Shown piece after piece: positions 50,230 through 63,356 of a stretch of 64,000 bases of DNA. The stretch's first letter is position 1. Every line of letters begins with the position of its first letter. A program made the position numbers and the translations under genes. The stretch comes from Mycobacterium sp. GA-1285. GTDB taxonomy: Bacteria; Actinomycetota; Actinomycetes; Mycobacteriales; Mycobacteriaceae. The notes below the pieces were generated by a model. That model was not told the DNA's origin, did not search any database, and saw only the letters and a list, made by a program, of their open reading frames with translations. Location: positions 62,001-126,000 of the forward strand of contig NZ_LQIS01000009.1 in the NCBI RefSeq assembly GCF_001499905.1, read 5' to 3'.

Positions 50230-50373
50230 CTCTGAGGGGGCGTTTCTGCACACCTATTTGCGCCGTCTGGGGAATTTCTCGATCGAAGGTGCCTCAAGAC
50301 GCTTGAGAAGTAGGATCGCGCCGTTCTCGCGGCTTTGAGCCGACCGCTCCCCGTACCGGTTTCCGGCCCACGG

Positions 50374-50928
50374 CTAGCCGTACGTGTCGCGCGGCCCCCT
50401 GCCCGCGATGTGGTAGCGCCCCTTGCGCCACGACGGGGCGACCGGGCCGACGATCTTCAGCGATTTGACGACGCCGTCGCCCACCGCGTCCGCGATCTTG
50501 GCCAGCACCTGGGCCTGCACCATCCGCAACTGGGTCGCCCACGCGGTGGACTCCGCCGAGATGGTCAGCACGCCCTCGTTGAGTGAGGTCGGCGTCGCGT
50601 GCGCCGCGATCCCTTCACCGACGACACTGGGCCAACGGCCGAACACCGCACCTTCGGCGACGCGTCCGGACCATCCGCGGCTGCGGGCGAGCTCGCTGGC
50701 GGCCGGTCCGAACGGCTGCGGATCGCGCGAATCGGGGCCGGGACCCGACCACCGCCGACGCGTGTTGCCCGCGATCCTGCGGGGTGCTGTCCCGCGGCCG
50801 CGACCCACCTCCTTGCCCTGCCTGCGCGCGGCCCCGCGCGCCTCGTCGAGTGTGCGCCGCACCAGATCCATACCGCGCAGGTTGGCCAGGTGTTCGGGCG
50901 GGCCTGCTTCGTCGCCGGGCGACGTCAT
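50374..50928 (-). CDS. DUF721 (DciA-like) protein, Rv0004 homologue
   Basis: A 184-residue basic protein. The C-terminal DUF721 domain begins around [21 protein letters not shown] and includes [18 protein letters not shown]. The N-terminal half is basic and probably disordered. The family (DciA-like) loads or controls the replicative helicase in many bacteria; in mycobacteria this is inferred from family and its place between recF and gyrB. It overlaps the recF stop by 4 nt (ATGA). Confidence 0.9.
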   Translation of the reverse strand: MTSPGDEAGPPEHLANLRGMDLVRRTLDEARGAARRQGKEVGRGRGTAPRRIAGNTRRRWSGPGPDSRDPQPFGPAASELARSRGWSGRVAEGAVFGRWPSVVGEGIAAHATPTSLNEGVLTISAESTAWATQLRMVQAQVLAKIADAVGDGVVKSLKIVGPVAPSWRKGRYHIAGRGPRDTYG

Positions 50929-52085
50929 GGCTCCACCATCGAGATTCGTCCGAGATCCTCCTCGCGCATCGTCACCCCGATCCTGCGCGCATCCCAGTCG
51001 CCCGGGATGTCCTCCGGTACCGCCGCCGTGACCAAGACCTGCTCAGCCGCGGCCGCAACCGCGGCCAGCGCCTGCCTGCGCGAATTGTCCAGTTCGGCGA
51101 ACACATCGTCGAGCAACAACACCGGATCGCCCCCTTCGGTGCGCAGCAGTTCGTAGGCGGCCAGCCGCAACGACAACGCCATCGACCATGATTCTCCGTG
51201 GCTGGCAAAACCTTTCGCGATCTGATCCCCGAGGCGCAATTCGAGATCGTCACGGTGCGGCCCGACCAGGCACACTCCGCGTTCCAGTTCGGCGTCCCGG
51301 CGCCGGGCCAGCGCGTCGAGCAGGGCGGCCTCGAAGATCTCCGCGTCAGCGGTTCCCGCGGCCGCCTCCGCCTCCACCACGTCCACACCGCTGCGGTAGC
51401 GAATCGCCGCAGCCCGTGACGACGGCGCCAGCAGCTGGTATGCCTTCTCCACCTCGGGCGCCAGTTGGCTGACCAAGGCCACCCGTGCGGCGATGAGCTT
51501 CGCGCCCTTCTCCGCAAGGTGGCCGTCCCACACGTCGAGGGTGTCGAAAACGCTTCGGTCCCCACGGAATCGAGCACCGGATGCCGTCTTCAGCAGCGCG
51601 GTTCGCTGACGCAGTACCTTGTCGTAATCTGCGCGGATCGCGGCGACCTGCGGGCGTCGGGTGGTGGCGAGTTCGTCGAGATAGCGACGTCGCTCACCGG
51701 GATCCCCGCGCACCAGCGCCAGGTCCTCCGGGGCGAACAGCACGGCCCGCAGCACGCCGAGAATTTCCCGGGCGGACCGAACGGGGGAGCGGTTGATGCG
51801 TGCCTTATTGGCCCGCCCGGCCGTGATCTCCAAGTCCACCGCCAGTTCCCGGCCTTCGTTGACCACGATCGTCGACACCACCGCGCGTTCGGCCCCCGTC
51901 CGGATCAGGGGAGCGTCGGTGGCGACCCGGTGCGATGCGAGGTTCGACGAATACCACAGCGCCTCAATGATATTCGTTTTCCCGAAGCCGTTGGGCCCGA
52001 CGAACACGGTGCGGCCGGGTTCGAGATCCAGGTCGATGCGCGGCCACGATCGAAAGTCGGTCAGCGCCAGGCGGCGGACGTACAC
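50925..52085 (-). CDS. recF: DNA repair and replication protein RecF
   Basis: A 386-residue SMC-like ATPase, against 385 in M. tuberculosis. Walker A is [16 protein letters not shown], the ABC-like signature is in [15 protein letters not shown], and Walker B is [12 protein letters not shown]. It loads RecA at gapped DNA. The GTG at 52083-52085 is chosen since homology begins [14 protein letters not shown]; the gene starts 12 nt after gnd. Confidence 0.95.
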   Translation of the reverse strand: MYVRRLALTDFRSWPRIDLDLEPGRTVFVGPNGFGKTNIIEALWYSSNLASHRVATDAPLIRTGAERAVVSTIVVNEGRELAVDLEITAGRANKARINRSPVRSAREILGVLRAVLFAPEDLALVRGDPGERRRYLDELATTRRPQVAAIRADYDKVLRQRTALLKTASGARFRGDRSVFDTLDVWDGHLAEKGAKLIAARVALVSQLAPEVEKAYQLLAPSSRAAAIRYRSGVDVVEAEAAAGTADAEIFEAALLDALARRRDAELERGVCLVGPHRDDLELRLGDQIAKGFASHGESWSMALSLRLAAYELLRTEGGDPVLLLDDVFAELDNSRRQALAAVAAAAEQVLVTAAVPEDIPGDWDARRIGVTMREEDLGRISMVEP

Positions 52086-52096
52086 GACGCGACCGC

Positions 52097-52990
52097 CTAC
52101 CCCGACTCGCTGACCCGCTTGACGGCGTGCCCACCGAACTGGTTCCGCAGAGCCGAGACCGCCTTCATCGCGGGGGAATCCTCCTGCCGTGAGGCGAACC
52201 GCGCGAACAGCGAAGCCGCGATCACCGGCATCGGGACGCGGTGGCTGATGGCCTCCTCGACCGTCCATCGGCCTTCACCGGAATCTTCGGTGTAGCCGCT
52301 GATCTCACCGAATTCGGGGTCTTCCTTCAGCGCCTTGGCCAGCAGCTGCTGCAGCCAGGACCGTACGACGGTGCCGTTGCTCCACGCCTGGATGACGGCC
52401 TGGGTGTCGGTGATGAGTTCTTCGGCCGCCAACAGCTCGTAACCCTCGGCGTAGGCCATCATCAGCCCGTACTCGATGCCGTTGTGCACCATCTTCGCGT
52501 AGTGGCCCGCACCGACCGGCCCGGCGTGCACGAACCCGTCTTCTCGCGGCCCCGGCGGCCGCAGCGTGTCGAAGATCGGCATCGTGCGTTCGACGTCGGC
52601 GTCGCTGCCGCCGACCATCAAGCCGTAGCCCTCCGTCAATCCCCACACCCCACCGGAAACGCCGGCATCGATGAACTTAATTCCCTTGTCGGCCAACAGT
52701 TTTGCGTGTGGCGCATCTTCGGTGTAGCGGGAATTGCCACCGTCGATGACCAGGTCGCCGGCACCGAGTTCGTCGGCGAGGGCGGTGATGGTGTCGTGGG
52801 TGATCGGCCCCGACGGCACCATGACCCACACCACCCGCGGTGCGTCGAGGGCTTCGGCCAGAGCCGCGAGCGTCGGCACATCGGTCACTTCCGGTCTCGG
52901 GTCATAGCCGACGACCTCATGGCCTCCTTCGCGCAGGCGCTCGCGCATGTTGAAGCCCATCTTGCCGAGACCGACCAGGCCGAGTTGCAT
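52097..52990 (-). CDS. gnd: 6-phosphogluconate dehydrogenase, decarboxylating (short type)
   Basis: A 297-residue NAD(P)-dependent dehydrogenase of the short bacterial Gnd type (YqeC-like). The N-terminal Rossmann motif is [12 protein letters not shown], then [19 protein letters not shown] and [21 protein letters not shown], with the catalytic Lys in HYAKMVHN. It converts 6-phosphogluconate to ribulose 5-phosphate. It lies between dnaN and recF as in other mycobacteria. Confidence 0.93.
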   Translation of the reverse strand: MQLGLVGLGKMGFNMRERLREGGHEVVGYDPRPEVTDVPTLAALAEALDAPRVVWVMVPSGPITHDTITALADELGAGDLVIDGGNSRYTEDAPHAKLLADKGIKFIDAGVSGGVWGLTEGYGLMVGGSDADVERTMPIFDTLRPPGPREDGFVHAGPVGAGHYAKMVHNGIEYGLMMAYAEGYELLAAEELITDTQAVIQAWSNGTVVRSWLQQLLAKALKEDPEFGEISGYTEDSGEGRWTVEEAISHRVPMPVIAASLFARFASRQEDSPAMKAVSALRNQFGGHAVKRVSESG

Positions 52991-53018
52991 GTGCGCCCCT
53001 TCCGTCGCGTCGGACCGG

Positions 53019-54218
53019 TCAGCCCGGCAGCCGCACCGGCATCAGCAGGTAGACGTAGTCGGTTTGCTGGGCGGGGAACGGCCCCGCCGCACCGACATCG
53101 GCGTCGTCGTCGCTGGCCGGACGTAACACCGCCGGACGGCTGGGTGTCGTGAAACCGAAGGTGACCCGCTCCGAATGCAACGAGCTCAGGCCGTCGGTCA
53201 GATACGTGGGGTTGAACGCGATGGTCAGCGGGTCGCCGGCGAAGCTGACCGGAAGGTCCTCCTCCGCACGGCCCACATCGTCGGCGCCGGCCGACAGGCG
53301 CAGCGAGTCGTCGGCGAATTCCATCCGCACCTGGGCACCGCGATCGGCCACCAGCGCCACCCGCTTGATGGCCTCGGTCAGTTCACCGACACCGATCGTC
53401 GCCATCGCGGTGTGTTCGGTGGGCAGCAGCTGGCGGAATTTCGGAAACTCCGCGTCGAGCAGCCGGGTGGTGCTGCGCTTGCCCCCGCTGCTGATACCGA
53501 GAAGCCCCTCCTTGCCGACCGCCGATCCCGCGCCCAGCGCCAGATGCACATCGCCGCCGTCGGAGCCTGCTTTGGCTGCTTCCGACAGTGTCTTGGCCGG
53601 CACCAGCACCGCCGCTTGCAGATCGGGGGCGGCCGTCGACCACGTCAGCTCGCGTACCGCCAGGCGGAACCGGTCGGTTGCAGCCAAAACCACCTTCTCC
53701 CCGGCGATTTCGACACGAATACCGGTCAGCATCGGCAGCGTGTCATCGCGGCCGGCCGCGACGGCGACCTGGCCGATCGCTTCGGAGAAGAGCTCGGCGG
53801 ACACGACGCCGGTCTCGTCGGGCAGTGCGGGCAGAGTGGGGTAGTCCTCGACGGCCATCGTCGGCAACGAGAAGCGGGAACTACCACACGTCAGCGATAG
53901 CCGGGTGCCGTCGACGCTGACGTCGATCGGTTTGGCGGGCAACGCCCGGGTGATGTCGGACAACAACCGACCGGAAACCAAAATGCTGCCGGGTGAAGCG
54001 ATCTCGGCGGGGACCCGCACCTCGGCGGAGACCTCGTAGTCGAATCCCGAGATCCTCAACCCATCCTCGGAGCCCGTGAGCAAGATGCCGGCGAGCACCG
54101 GGACCGTCGGCCGGGTCGGCAGATTGCGGGCCACCCATGCCACGGCTTCGGCGAAATCCTCACGCACCAGGCGGAACTTCAGATCGGTGACACCAACCGT
54201 TGTCGTCGCCACGTCCAT
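53019..54218 (-). CDS. dnaN: DNA polymerase III beta sliding clamp
   Basis: A 399-residue clamp with three structurally similar domains of about 130 residues. Examples are [23 protein letters not shown] at the start, [13 protein letters not shown], and the C-terminal peptide-binding end [12 protein letters not shown]. It tethers polymerase to DNA as a dimeric ring. GAAGGGACC lies just upstream of the ATG. It is separated from dnaA by the 546-nt intergenic region that probably contains oriC. Confidence 0.96.
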   Translation of the reverse strand: MDVATTTVGVTDLKFRLVREDFAEAVAWVARNLPTRPTVPVLAGILLTGSEDGLRISGFDYEVSAEVRVPAEIASPGSILVSGRLLSDITRALPAKPIDVSVDGTRLSLTCGSSRFSLPTMAVEDYPTLPALPDETGVVSAELFSEAIGQVAVAAGRDDTLPMLTGIRVEIAGEKVVLAATDRFRLAVRELTWSTAAPDLQAAVLVPAKTLSEAAKAGSDGGDVHLALGAGSAVGKEGLLGISSGGKRSTTRLLDAEFPKFRQLLPTEHTAMATIGVGELTEAIKRVALVADRGAQVRMEFADDSLRLSAGADDVGRAEEDLPVSFAGDPLTIAFNPTYLTDGLSSLHSERVTFGFTTPSRPAVLRPASDDDADVGAAGPFPAQQTDYVYLLMPVRLPG

Positions 54219-54764
54219 AGGGTCCCTTCGATCGCAATCACGACAAGCCTCGAGCAGCGGTTTCCCGGTGTCTCACCACGCGTCTGAACGATGCGTCCCC
54301 GACGACCGTAACGGCTGTGATGACTCACCGTAGAGCTTTCCGTCCCAACTTGAAAGCTAATCGACCGGGGTGACATCGGCGCCGTCCGGCCGGTGGAATC
54401 GCCACCGGTTCCGTGCTTCCCCAAGCGCCTTCTTCCATAGAGATTCTCAGAAGATATCCAAGCAACAGTATTAGGGCCTGTGGACGCTGGGGATGAATAC
54501 ATGTCGGTGCTGGATACAGGCTTAGGAGGTTGTGAGGCAGCTGTGGATGAACGCGGCACCGGTCGGGACGAACTGTGTAGAGCCTGAAGGTTGTGCAGGA
54601 TTCGGCCGGTGGTTCGGGGGTTGATCCCAGGTTCTCCACACCGATGTGCACAACGTTGCGTTGTGACTGGTGGTGCCGGCGGTGCAGAAGATTTTCGGAA
54701 AAAATTTGGCCGCGACACCCCTTCCGCGCGCGATCGAGCGCGAGGGGAGGAGTGGGAAGCTGGG
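54219..54764. other. putative chromosomal origin (oriC), dnaN-dnaA intergenic region
   Basis: This 546-nt gap has no credible gene. It contains degenerate DnaA boxes: 54479-54487 and 54542-54550 on the minus strand (7 of 9 matches), 54632-54640 TTCTCCACA on plus, and 54645-54653 TTGTGCACA on minus (8 of 9). It also holds an AT-richer stretch at about 54440-54475 and another around 54690-54708. Mycobacterial oriC is established to lie between dnaA and dnaN. The exact unwinding element cannot be set by eye. Confidence 0.8.
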
Positions 54765-56249
54765 TCAGCGCTTGGAGCGCTGACGGATCCGCGTCGTGAG
54801 TTCTTTGACGTGATCGAAGACCTCACGCCGCTCGGCCATCTCGCCGCGAATCTTCTTCTCCGCGTACATCACGGTGGTGTGGTCACGGCCGAACGCCTGA
54901 CCGATCTTGGGCAGGGACAGGTCGGTCAGCTCCCGGCACAGATACATGGCGATCTGTCGGGATTGCGCCAGCGCGCGGGTCTTACCGGGTCCGCGTAATT
55001 CCTCGACGGTGGTCTCGAAGTATTCGGCGGTGGCCGCCATGATCGCCGCGGTGCTGATCTGCATGGTGCTGGCGTCGGAAATCAGGTCACGCAGCACGAT
55101 CTCGGCCAGCGATTTGTCGATCGCCGTCTTGTTCAGCGAAGCGAACGCGGTGACGCGGATGAGGGCGCCTTCGAGTTCGCGGATGTTGCGCTCGATGCTG
55201 CTGGCGATGAGCTCGAGGACGTCGTCGGGAACATCCAGACGGTCCATCTGGGCTTTCTTGCGCAGGATGGCGATCCGCGTCTCCAGCTCCGGCGGTTGGA
55301 CGTCGGTGATCAGTCCCCACTCGAATCGGGTGCGCAGCCGGTCTTCGAGGGTGGCCAACTGCTTGGGCGGGCGGTCCGACGAGATGACGATCTGCTTGTT
55401 GGCGTTGTGCAGGGTGTTGAAGGTGTGGAAGAACTCCTCCTGGATACCTTCCTTGCCTTCGATGAACTGGATGTCGTCGACCAACAACACGTCGATGTCG
55501 CGGTAGCTGCGCTTGAACGATGCCTTGCGGTCGTCGCGCAGCGAGTTGATGAAGTCGTTGGTGAATTCCTCGGTCGACACGTACTTGACGCGCATGCCGG
55601 GAAACAGCCGCTGAGCGTAGTTCCCCGCCGCGTGCAGCAGGTGAGTCTTGCCCAGCCCGGACTCGCCCCAGATGAACAACGGGTTGTACGCGCGGGCCGG
55701 CGCCTCGGCGATCGCGAGCGTCGCCGCGTGAGCAAACCGGTTCGAGGCACCGATGACGAATGTGTCGAACGTGTAGCGCCGGTTGAGGTTGACCGCCGTT
55801 GCGTCGTCGGCGAGCGTGTTCGGTGGCCGGCTGGTGAAGTAGGTGGGCCAACTTTCCTCGGCGCTGGCCCTGGCTTCAAGATCCTCGTCGACCTCGTCGG
55901 GTTCGGCGACGGCCGACAGTCCGTTGAGAGGGCCGTCGGTGTCGTCGGGGCCCGGGTCGGCGATGCGCACACCGAGTTCGACGCGCTGGCCGAGCTGGCG
56001 GCTCAAGGCGCTGATGATCGGCTCCCGCAGGTGACGTTCGATCTCGTTCTGCACGAAGGGGGTGGGCACCGACAGCAGGGCGAAGCCTTCGGTGATGACA
56101 AGGGGCTTGACCAGCTTCAACCAGGCTCTTTGCTGGGGGGTGAGGCTTGGGCCTGCGGTGTTGCCATCTGCGCTCGGGGAGCTGCCGTTGAGTTCGGCGA
56201 CCACCGTGTTCCACACGGCTACGAACGGGGGGTCGGGGTCAGCTGTCAA
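54765..56249 (-). CDS. dnaA: chromosomal replication initiator DnaA
   Basis: A 494-residue AAA+ initiator. Domain I is about 1-85, a linker with acidic segments follows, and the AAA+ domain (about 160-370) carries Walker [15 protein letters not shown] and Walker [16 protein letters not shown]. The DNA-binding domain IV has [14 protein letters not shown]. It opens oriC and loads helicase. The start is TTG at 56249, as in other mycobacteria. Two strong DnaA boxes lie 54-75 nt upstream, implying autoregulation. Confidence 0.96.
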   Translation of the reverse strand: MTADPDPPFVAVWNTVVAELNGSSPSADGNTAGPSLTPQQRAWLKLVKPLVITEGFALLSVPTPFVQNEIERHLREPIISALSRQLGQRVELGVRIADPGPDDTDGPLNGLSAVAEPDEVDEDLEARASAEESWPTYFTSRPPNTLADDATAVNLNRRYTFDTFVIGASNRFAHAATLAIAEAPARAYNPLFIWGESGLGKTHLLHAAGNYAQRLFPGMRVKYVSTEEFTNDFINSLRDDRKASFKRSYRDIDVLLVDDIQFIEGKEGIQEEFFHTFNTLHNANKQIVISSDRPPKQLATLEDRLRTRFEWGLITDVQPPELETRIAILRKKAQMDRLDVPDDVLELIASSIERNIRELEGALIRVTAFASLNKTAIDKSLAEIVLRDLISDASTMQISTAAIMAATAEYFETTVEELRGPGKTRALAQSRQIAMYLCRELTDLSLPKIGQAFGRDHTTVMYAEKKIRGEMAERREVFDHVKELTTRIRQRSKR

Positions 56250-56801
56250 CGACGACTACCCCCTTGCGGCCGGCCAGAGACGACCAAATGAACGAGGACG
56301 ATCTGTCCACAAAGTTATCCACAGGCTGTGGAGACTGGACAGTCGTCGTCGTTCTGTTTTCTACCGGCGGGGAGGCCGCGGGCCGGGGCACATCACAGAT
56401 GTGAGACATCCTGTGGGCTCACGACTGGTCGGGCATCCTCGCTTCGTTGTCCGTCGCCGTTTCGTTATCGAAAGCGGCACTGGCAGAAGCTAACAGTTTT
56501 CTTCGCGGGTGCCAACCGTTCCGCGACATTGAATGGACGGATATTTTCACCTGTTGGTCGGCGGTGACAGGTGTTGCAAATGTGGCTGTCCCCACCGTCA
56601 TTCGGCCAGGTTTGACCCAGCGAAATCTCCTCAGTACCCTCGAACAGTCGCCCGTACGAGGTGATACGGCTGCGACCCGGGCATCGACCGGGGACCGCGC
56701 CGGCTAGCAAGATGGACGAGCTTACCAACGGCAACTGCGTCCGAACCGATTCGTACGTCGTCGGTGGGGCTGCGGGTGCCAGACGCAACAAGGAGACAGC
56801 C
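56250..56801. promoter_or_regulatory. dnaA-rpmH divergent regulatory region with DnaA boxes
   Basis: A 552-nt gap. DnaA boxes are a perfect TTATCCACA at 56315-56323, CTGTCCACA at 56303-56311 (8 of 9) and a weaker inverted one at 56327-56335. A candidate rpmH promoter has TTGACC (56612-56617), a 17-nt spacer and TACCCT (56635-56640). Short open frames here (for example 56447-56707) lack coding bias and ribosome-binding sites, and I do not call them. Confidence 0.6.
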
Positions 56802-56945
56802 GTGGCCAAGGGCAAGCGGACCTTCCAGCCGAACAACCGGCGCCGGGCGCGCGTGCATGGCTTCCGGTTGCGGATGCGCACCCGGGCAGGCCGGGCGATC
56901 GTCACGAACCGCCGGAGCAAGGGTCGGCGCAAGCTGACGGCGTGA
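56802..56945 (+). CDS. rpmH: 50S ribosomal protein L34
   Basis: A 47-residue highly basic protein: [20 protein letters not shown] at the start, RTRAGRAIV and RRSKGRRKL after, the invariant L34 pattern. It is part of the 50S exit-tunnel region. The start is GTG at 56802 with AAGGAGA 6-10 nt upstream. It is followed by rnpA after 33 nt, the conserved bacterial rpmH-rnpA operon. Confidence 0.97.
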   Translation: MAKGKRTFQPNNRRRARVHGFRLRMRTRAGRAIVTNRRSKGRRKLTA

Positions 56946-56978
56946 CTCCCACGTGACTTCGAGCGGGAGTTGACGCTG

Positions 56979-57338
56979 GTGCTTCCGGCGCGGTACCGCA
57001 TGACGCGTTCGACGGAGTTCGGGACCACGGTCAGCCGAGGGGTGCGCGCAGTGCAGCCCGATCTCGTCGTGCACGCCTTGCGGTCCGAGGAGTCCTCCGA
57101 GCCCGGGCCCCGGATCGGCCTCGTGGTCTCCAAAGCCGTCGGCACCGCGGTGCAGCGTCACCGCGTCGCGCGGCGGCTGCGCCATGTCGCGCGATCCCTC
57201 GTCGACGAGCTGGACCCCGCTGATCGCGTGGTGATACGTGCCCTTCCCAGCAGCCGGTATGCGATATCGGCGCGATTGGAACAAGAACTGCGCACAGCAC
57301 TTCGCCGAACGAGACCCGAGACCGAGGAAGCCCGGTGA
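56979..57338 (+). CDS. rnpA: ribonuclease P protein component
   Basis: A 119-residue basic protein that binds RNase P RNA and helps process the 5' ends of tRNAs. The signature is [16 protein letters not shown], with [15 protein letters not shown] before and [20 protein letters not shown] after. GTG at 56979 is preferred, since GGGAG lies upstream and homology starts LPARYRM. A TTG three codons earlier is possible. The stop overlaps yidD by 4 nt. Confidence 0.93.
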   Translation: MLPARYRMTRSTEFGTTVSRGVRAVQPDLVVHALRSEESSEPGPRIGLVVSKAVGTAVQRHRVARRLRHVARSLVDELDPADRVVIRALPSSRYAISARLEQELRTALRRTRPETEEAR

Positions 57339-57715
57339 GGTCGGCGGCCAGGTCGGCCGGGGCGTGGACGGCCCGCGCCATGATCTATGTGATTCAGCTG
57401 TACCGGCACACCATTTCGCCGCTACGGCTACCGACATGTCGATTCACCCCCACCTGCAGCCAGTACGCGGTGGACGCGTTGTCCGAGTACGGGCTGGTGC
57501 GCGGCGGGTGGCTTGCGACGGTACGGCTGTTGAAGTGTGGGCCGTGGCATGAGGGAGTATGGGACCCGATCCCGGACCGCCCGCCAGCCGGCGGAACCGG
57601 CGACGTGAACGTGGCGGGTGCTCCCGCGAGCGAGCCTTCAGAGGATCGGGGCACCGCTGCCGACGTCAGTGGCGGCCACCCGGCATTGCGAGCAGGAAGC
57701 GAGACGCGTGTTTAA
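57335..57715 (+). CDS. yidD: membrane protein insertion efficiency factor YidD
   Basis: A 126-residue protein. The conserved YidD core is [33 protein letters not shown] with invariant cysteines, then [24 protein letters not shown]. The C-terminal 50 residues are a variable disordered tail. It assists YidC-dependent insertion. The GTG overlaps the rnpA stop, and the end overlaps the yidC start by 8 nt. Confidence 0.92.
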   Translation: MRSAARSAGAWTARAMIYVIQLYRHTISPLRLPTCRFTPTCSQYAVDALSEYGLVRGGWLATVRLLKCGPWHEGVWDPIPDRPPAGGTGDVNVAGAPASEPSEDRGTAADVSGGHPALRAGSETRV

Positions 57716-58820
57716 CTGGTTCAGCCTCGACATCATCTACTACCCGGTGTCGGCGATCATGTGGGTCTGGTACAAACTGTTCGCCTTCCTGCTGGGGCCG
57801 TCGAACTTCTTCGCGTGGGCGCTCTCGGTGATGTTCCTGGTGTTCACGCTGCGCGCAATCCTCTACAAGCCGTTCGTGAAGCAGATCCGGACGACCCGGC
57901 AGATGCAGGAGCTGCAGCCACAGATCAAGGCGCTGCAGAAGAAGTACGGCAAGGATCGTCAGCGCATGGCGCTGGAGATGCAGAAGCTGCAGCGAGAGCA
58001 CGGCTTCAACCCGATCCTCGGCTGTCTGCCGATGCTCGCTCAGGTGCCGGTGTTCCTCGGGTTGTTCCACGTGTTGCGGTCGTTCAACCGGACACAGGGC
58101 GGATTCGGTCAGATCCAATTGTCGGTGGAACAGAACCGGGCGACCGGCAACTACGTCTTCAGCCCGACCGATGTCGCGAACTTCCTCGACGCGCACCTGT
58201 TCGGAGCGCCGTTGGGCGCGACCATGATTCAGACCAGCGGCCTGGACGCCTTCACCGAGTTCAACCGGGCGGCTGTCATCGCCGTCGGCGTGCCGATCAT
58301 GATCCTGGCCGGCATCGCGACCTACTTCAACAGCCGCGCCTCGATTTCGCGGCAGAGTCCGGAAGCCGCTGCCAACCCGCAGACGGCGATGATGAACAAG
58401 CTGGCGCTGTACGTCTTTCCGCTCGGCGTCGTGGTGGGCGGACCGTTCCTGCCGCTGGCCATCATCATGTACTGGCTCGCCAACAACATCTGGACCTTCG
58501 GCCAGCAGCATTACGTGTTCGGCAAGATCGAGAAGGAAGAAGAGGCGAAAAAGCGAGAGGCCCAGGAGCGGCAGGCGAAGAACGCACCGCCGCCGGGGGT
58601 CAAGCCGAACCGCACCAGGAAAGGTCAGGCGGCGACCGCCCCGCAGCCGGCGTCGAGTGACGAAGGTCCAAGCAGCGAGGCGGCGTCGGAGAACGGCGCG
58701 GCCGGTAAGAAGCCGACGGACAGCAGCCCGGGCAAGGCGGCGAGCGGAGCGACGAACCGCACCCCGCGCCCCGGCGCCACCCCGCGCCCCGGTGCGCGGC
58801 CCAAGAAACGTAAACGGTGA
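57708..58820 (+). CDS. yidC: membrane protein insertase YidC
   Basis: A 370-residue insertase with five transmembrane segments, lacking the large periplasmic domain of Gram-negative YidC. Typical parts are [39 protein letters not shown] (cytoplasmic hairpin) and [22 protein letters not shown]. The C-terminal about 90 residues are charged and disordered and end KKRKR, as in M. tuberculosis. GTG at 57708 is used by homology ([14 protein letters not shown]). Confidence 0.95.
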   Translation: MFNWFSLDIIYYPVSAIMWVWYKLFAFLLGPSNFFAWALSVMFLVFTLRAILYKPFVKQIRTTRQMQELQPQIKALQKKYGKDRQRMALEMQKLQREHGFNPILGCLPMLAQVPVFLGLFHVLRSFNRTQGGFGQIQLSVEQNRATGNYVFSPTDVANFLDAHLFGAPLGATMIQTSGLDAFTEFNRAAVIAVGVPIMILAGIATYFNSRASISRQSPEAAANPQTAMMNKLALYVFPLGVVVGGPFLPLAIIMYWLANNIWTFGQQHYVFGKIEKEEEAKKREAQERQAKNAPPPGVKPNRTRKGQAATAPQPASSDEGPSSEAASENGAAGKKPTDSSPGKAASGATNRTPRPGATPRPGARPKKRKR

Positions 58821-58854
58821 CCGGACGAGCCCGGTGGGATGAGGAGAGAACGAG

Positions 58855-59400
58855 ATGACTGACGCCGAGACGACCGAGCGCGACGAACTCATCGAAGAGG
58901 ACCGCGGATCCTCTGCGCCGGTGGCCGACGACGACCTGGAGGAGAAGCTCGTTGCCGAGGGGGAGATCGCGGGTGACTATCTCGAGGAGTTGTTGGACCT
59001 ACTCGACTTCGACGGCGACATCGATCTCGACGTCGAGGGGGACCGTGCGGTCGTGAGCATCGACGGCGGCACCGATCTGAACAAGTTGGTGGGCCGCAAG
59101 GGCGAAGTGCTCGACGCCTTGCAGGAACTGACACGGCTGGCCGTGCACCAGAAGACGGGGGAGCGCAGCCGCCTGATGCTCGACATCGCGCGGTGGCGGC
59201 GCCGGCGCCGCGACGAGTTGGCCGCGCTCGGCGAGAAGGTGGCGCGCCGCGTGCTCGAGACCGGCGAGCGTGAAGAGCTTGCTCCGATGACGCCGTTCGA
59301 GCGCAAGATCGTGCACGACGCGGTGGCGGCCGTCGAAGGCGTCCACAGCGAGAGTGAGGGCATCGAGCCGTCCCGCCGCGTCGTCATCCTCGCCGACTGA
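58855..59400 (+). CDS. Jag/SpoIIIJ-associated RNA-binding protein (KH-R3H)
   Basis: A 181-residue protein with an acidic N-terminus and a KH domain (DLNKLVGRKGEVLDALQELTRLAV). The R3H domain follows, with MLDIARWRRRRRDELAALGEKVA and PMTPFERKIVHDAVA. The family binds RNA and affects envelope homeostasis. It is positioned after yidC as in M. tuberculosis Rv3920c. The ATG at 58855 follows GAGGAGAG. Confidence 0.93.
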   Translation: MTDAETTERDELIEEDRGSSAPVADDDLEEKLVAEGEIAGDYLEELLDLLDFDGDIDLDVEGDRAVVSIDGGTDLNKLVGRKGEVLDALQELTRLAVHQKTGERSRLMLDIARWRRRRRDELAALGEKVARRVLETGEREELAPMTPFERKIVHDAVAAVEGVHSESEGIEPSRRVVILAD

Positions 59401-59421
59401 TCCAGAGTTACAACTGTGTAG

Positions 59422-61170
<1,749 letters not shown>

Positions 61171-61175
<5 letters not shown>

Positions 61176-61328
61176 GCGCTTGCGCGAAGAGCACAGAACC
61201 CGTGAGCGCTTGCGCGAAGAGCACAGAACCCGTGAGCGCTTGCGCGAAGAGCACAGAACCGAACAACCGATGAGCGTTTGCGAAGAGAGGGAGAACGTAC
61301 CGATGAGCGCTGGCGCGACGAGGAGTAG
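61171..61328 (+). repeat. 30-bp tandem repeats and coupled micro-ORFs between parA and parB
   Basis: Three nearly identical 30-bp units (61171-61200, 61201-61230, 61231-61260) follow the parA stop, then two degenerate partial copies up to parB. They encode MSACAKSTEP repeated three times plus NNR (ATG 61172, overlapping the parA TGA as ATGA; stop 61271-61273). The next frame (ATG 61270, again ATGA) encodes 20 residues and stops at 61330-61332, overlapping the parB ATG. Whether the peptides are made is unknown. Confidence 0.8.
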
Positions 61329-62315
61329 ATGATGAGCCAACCCACCCGCAAGCGCAGCGGTCTCGGCCGCGGCCTGGCTTCGCTCATCCCGACGGGGCCC
61401 GCCGACGGCGACCAATCCGGGCTCGGCCCGCGGATGGGTGACGCCGCGGCCGACGTCGTGATCGGCGGGCCGTCGAACGGCGCGACCATCGAGGTCGGTG
61501 CGGTGTACCGCGAGATCGACCCGACGTCGATCGAGCCGAACCCGCGTCAGCCGCGCCAGGTCTTCGACGACGAGGCGCTCGCCGAGCTCGTGCACTCGAT
61601 CCGCGAGTTCGGCCTCATGCAGCCGATCGTCGTGCGCGCGCTGCCGCAGCCCGCACCGGGAGCCGCCCGCTTCCAACTCGTGATGGGGGAGCGACGCTGG
61701 CGTGCGGCGCAGCAGGCCGGTCTCGCCACGATCCCGGCGATCGTCCGTGAGACCACCGACGACAGCATGTTGCGCGACGCGCTGTTGGAGAACATCCACC
61801 GCGTGCAGCTCAACCCGTTGGAAGAGGCGGCCGCCTATCAGCAACTGCTCGACGAGTTCGAGGTCACTCACGATGAACTGGCGTCGCGGATCGGGCGCTC
61901 GCGTCCGGTGATCACCAACATGATCCGGTTGCTTCGTCTGCCCATCGCCGTACAGCGCAGGGTAGCCGCGGGGGTGCTATCCGCCGGCCATGCGCGCGCG
62001 CTGCTGTCACTCGAAGGGGGACCGGAGAAGCAGGAGGAGCTCGCCGCGCGCATCGTCGCCGAGGGGCTGTCCGTGCGAGCGACCGAGGAAGCGGTCACCC
62101 TGGCCAACAGTGCCGGTCCGCCGCCGCCGGCGGCACCCAGGCGCAAGCCGATCAGCATGCCGGGTCTGCAGGACGTTGCTGAGCGGCTGTCCACCGCCTT
62201 CGACACGCGGGTCACGGTCAGCCTCGGCAAACGCAAGGGGAAGATCGTCGTCGAATTCGGGTCGGTGGACGACCTCCAGCGCATCGTCGAACTGATGTGC
62301 GCATCCGAACGGTGA
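61329..62315 (+). CDS. parB: chromosome partitioning protein ParB
   Basis: A 328-residue CTPase and parS-binding protein (one residue shorter if the second ATG is used). The N-terminus is [16 protein letters not shown]; the ParB/Srx domain has [18 protein letters not shown] and [12 protein letters not shown] with [14 protein letters not shown]. The HTH region is [14 protein letters not shown] [18 protein letters not shown], and the C-terminal dimer domain follows. It spreads from parS and links to ParA. The start follows the repeat region with ACGAGGAG upstream. Confidence 0.96.
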   Translation: MMSQPTRKRSGLGRGLASLIPTGPADGDQSGLGPRMGDAAADVVIGGPSNGATIEVGAVYREIDPTSIEPNPRQPRQVFDDEALAELVHSIREFGLMQPIVVRALPQPAPGAARFQLVMGERRWRAAQQAGLATIPAIVRETTDDSMLRDALLENIHRVQLNPLEEAAAYQQLLDEFEVTHDELASRIGRSRPVITNMIRLLRLPIAVQRRVAAGVLSAGHARALLSLEGGPEKQEELAARIVAEGLSVRATEEAVTLANSAGPPPPAAPRRKPISMPGLQDVAERLSTAFDTRVTVSLGKRKGKIVVEFGSVDDLQRIVELMCASER

Positions 62316-62522
62316 GCTACCACACCGGGTAATTACGTCACTGTGACACAGCCCGGTTCTACTCGGCATGACCGCCGCCCTAAGAAGGAAACCACCTGTG
62401 ACACAACGCGTCTCGTCGCCCGATCGCAGCGGCCTGCGAAACGGAAAGTCGCGGTGTGCGCACCCTTCTATCCTGGAGGGGCAACTGCGTACCTCCGCAC
62501 CGCGCAAGCCCCGGGGAGTCTA

Positions 62523-63356
62523 GTGTCGGCACGCATCACGCCTCTACGGCTCGAAGCGTTCGAGCAGTTGCCCAAGCATGCCCGCCGCTGCGTGTACTGG
62601 GAGGTCGATCCCTCGACCCTCGGGCGGGATGCGACCGGCGCCGCGGTCCCCGGAGTCGACGACCACCTGTCGGATCCGGAGTTCGAAAAAGAGGCGTGGC
62701 TGTCGATGGTCATGCTCGAATGGGGAGCGTGCGGTCAGGTCGCCGTGCAGTGCGCCGACGACGAGACCGACGACGGCCCGGTCCCGCTGCGGGGAGACGA
62801 GGCGTGCCTGGGGTATGCGTTCTATGCGCCCCCCGGTGCCGTCCCGCGCGCGCATCGCTTCCCCACCGCGCCCGTCAGCGCCGACGCGGTGCTGCTCACG
62901 TCGCTGGGCATCGAACCCGGCGAGGATACCGAGGGATTGTCGCGGGGGCTGATCTCGGCGGTGGTGGGTGACCTGGTTCGTCGCGGAGCCCGTGCGCTCG
63001 AAGCGTTTGCGCACACCGCAGAAGTCACCGAGCTCGCCGAACCTGGTGCGGTGACGCCGGCGCTGCGACCGGTCGTCGAAGTCCTCGGCGACTGCTCGGT
63101 CGAACAGTGCGTGCTCGACGCCGACCTACTCCTGGATGCGGGCTTCGTCGTTGTCGCCCAGCACCGCTACTTCCCGCGATTGCGCCTGGAGTTGGAGCAG
63201 GGGTTGGGCTGGAAGGCCGACGTGGAAGCGGCCTTGGAGCGGCTGTTCGAGTTCGCGCAGATACGCCAGCCCGTCGGAGCGGGGACGGCCGGCTTGAGCG
63301 CGATCGACGGTCAGGTCGGGCTGACGCGCCCGGCCTGCTCGACCGACAGTTCGTGA
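62523..63356 (+). CDS. Rv3916c-like protein, possibly GNAT-fold
   Basis: A 277-residue protein conserved next to parB and cwlM in mycobacteria (Rv3916c). The start GTG at 62523 gives SARITPLRLEAFEQLPKHAR, the conserved beginning. The central CLGYAFYAPPGAVPRAHRFP and later GLISAVVGDLVRRGARALEAFA could fit a GNAT-like acyltransferase fold, but this is uncertain. Upstream codons back to 62343 are open but not conserved. The 3' end overlaps cwlM by 46 nt, tail to tail. In 62316-62522 a direct repeat CTGTGACACA (62341-62350, 62396-62405) is the only feature seen. Confidence 0.75.
   Translation: MSARITPLRLEAFEQLPKHARRCVYWEVDPSTLGRDATGAAVPGVDDHLSDPEFEKEAWLSMVMLEWGACGQVAVQCADDETDDGPVPLRGDEACLGYAFYAPPGAVPRAHRFPTAPVSADAVLLTSLGIEPGEDTEGLSRGLISAVVGDLVRRGARALEAFAHTAEVTELAEPGAVTPALRPVVEVLGDCSVEQCVLDADLLLDAGFVVVAQHRYFPRLRLELEQGLGWKADVEAALERLFEFAQIRQPVGAGTAGLSAIDGQVGLTRPACSTDSS

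Noticed and set aside
56447..56707. Open frame of 86 codons between dnaA and rpmH
   Set aside because: It lacks GC third-position bias and a ribosome-binding site, and it overlaps the regulatory region with promoters. Probably not a gene.
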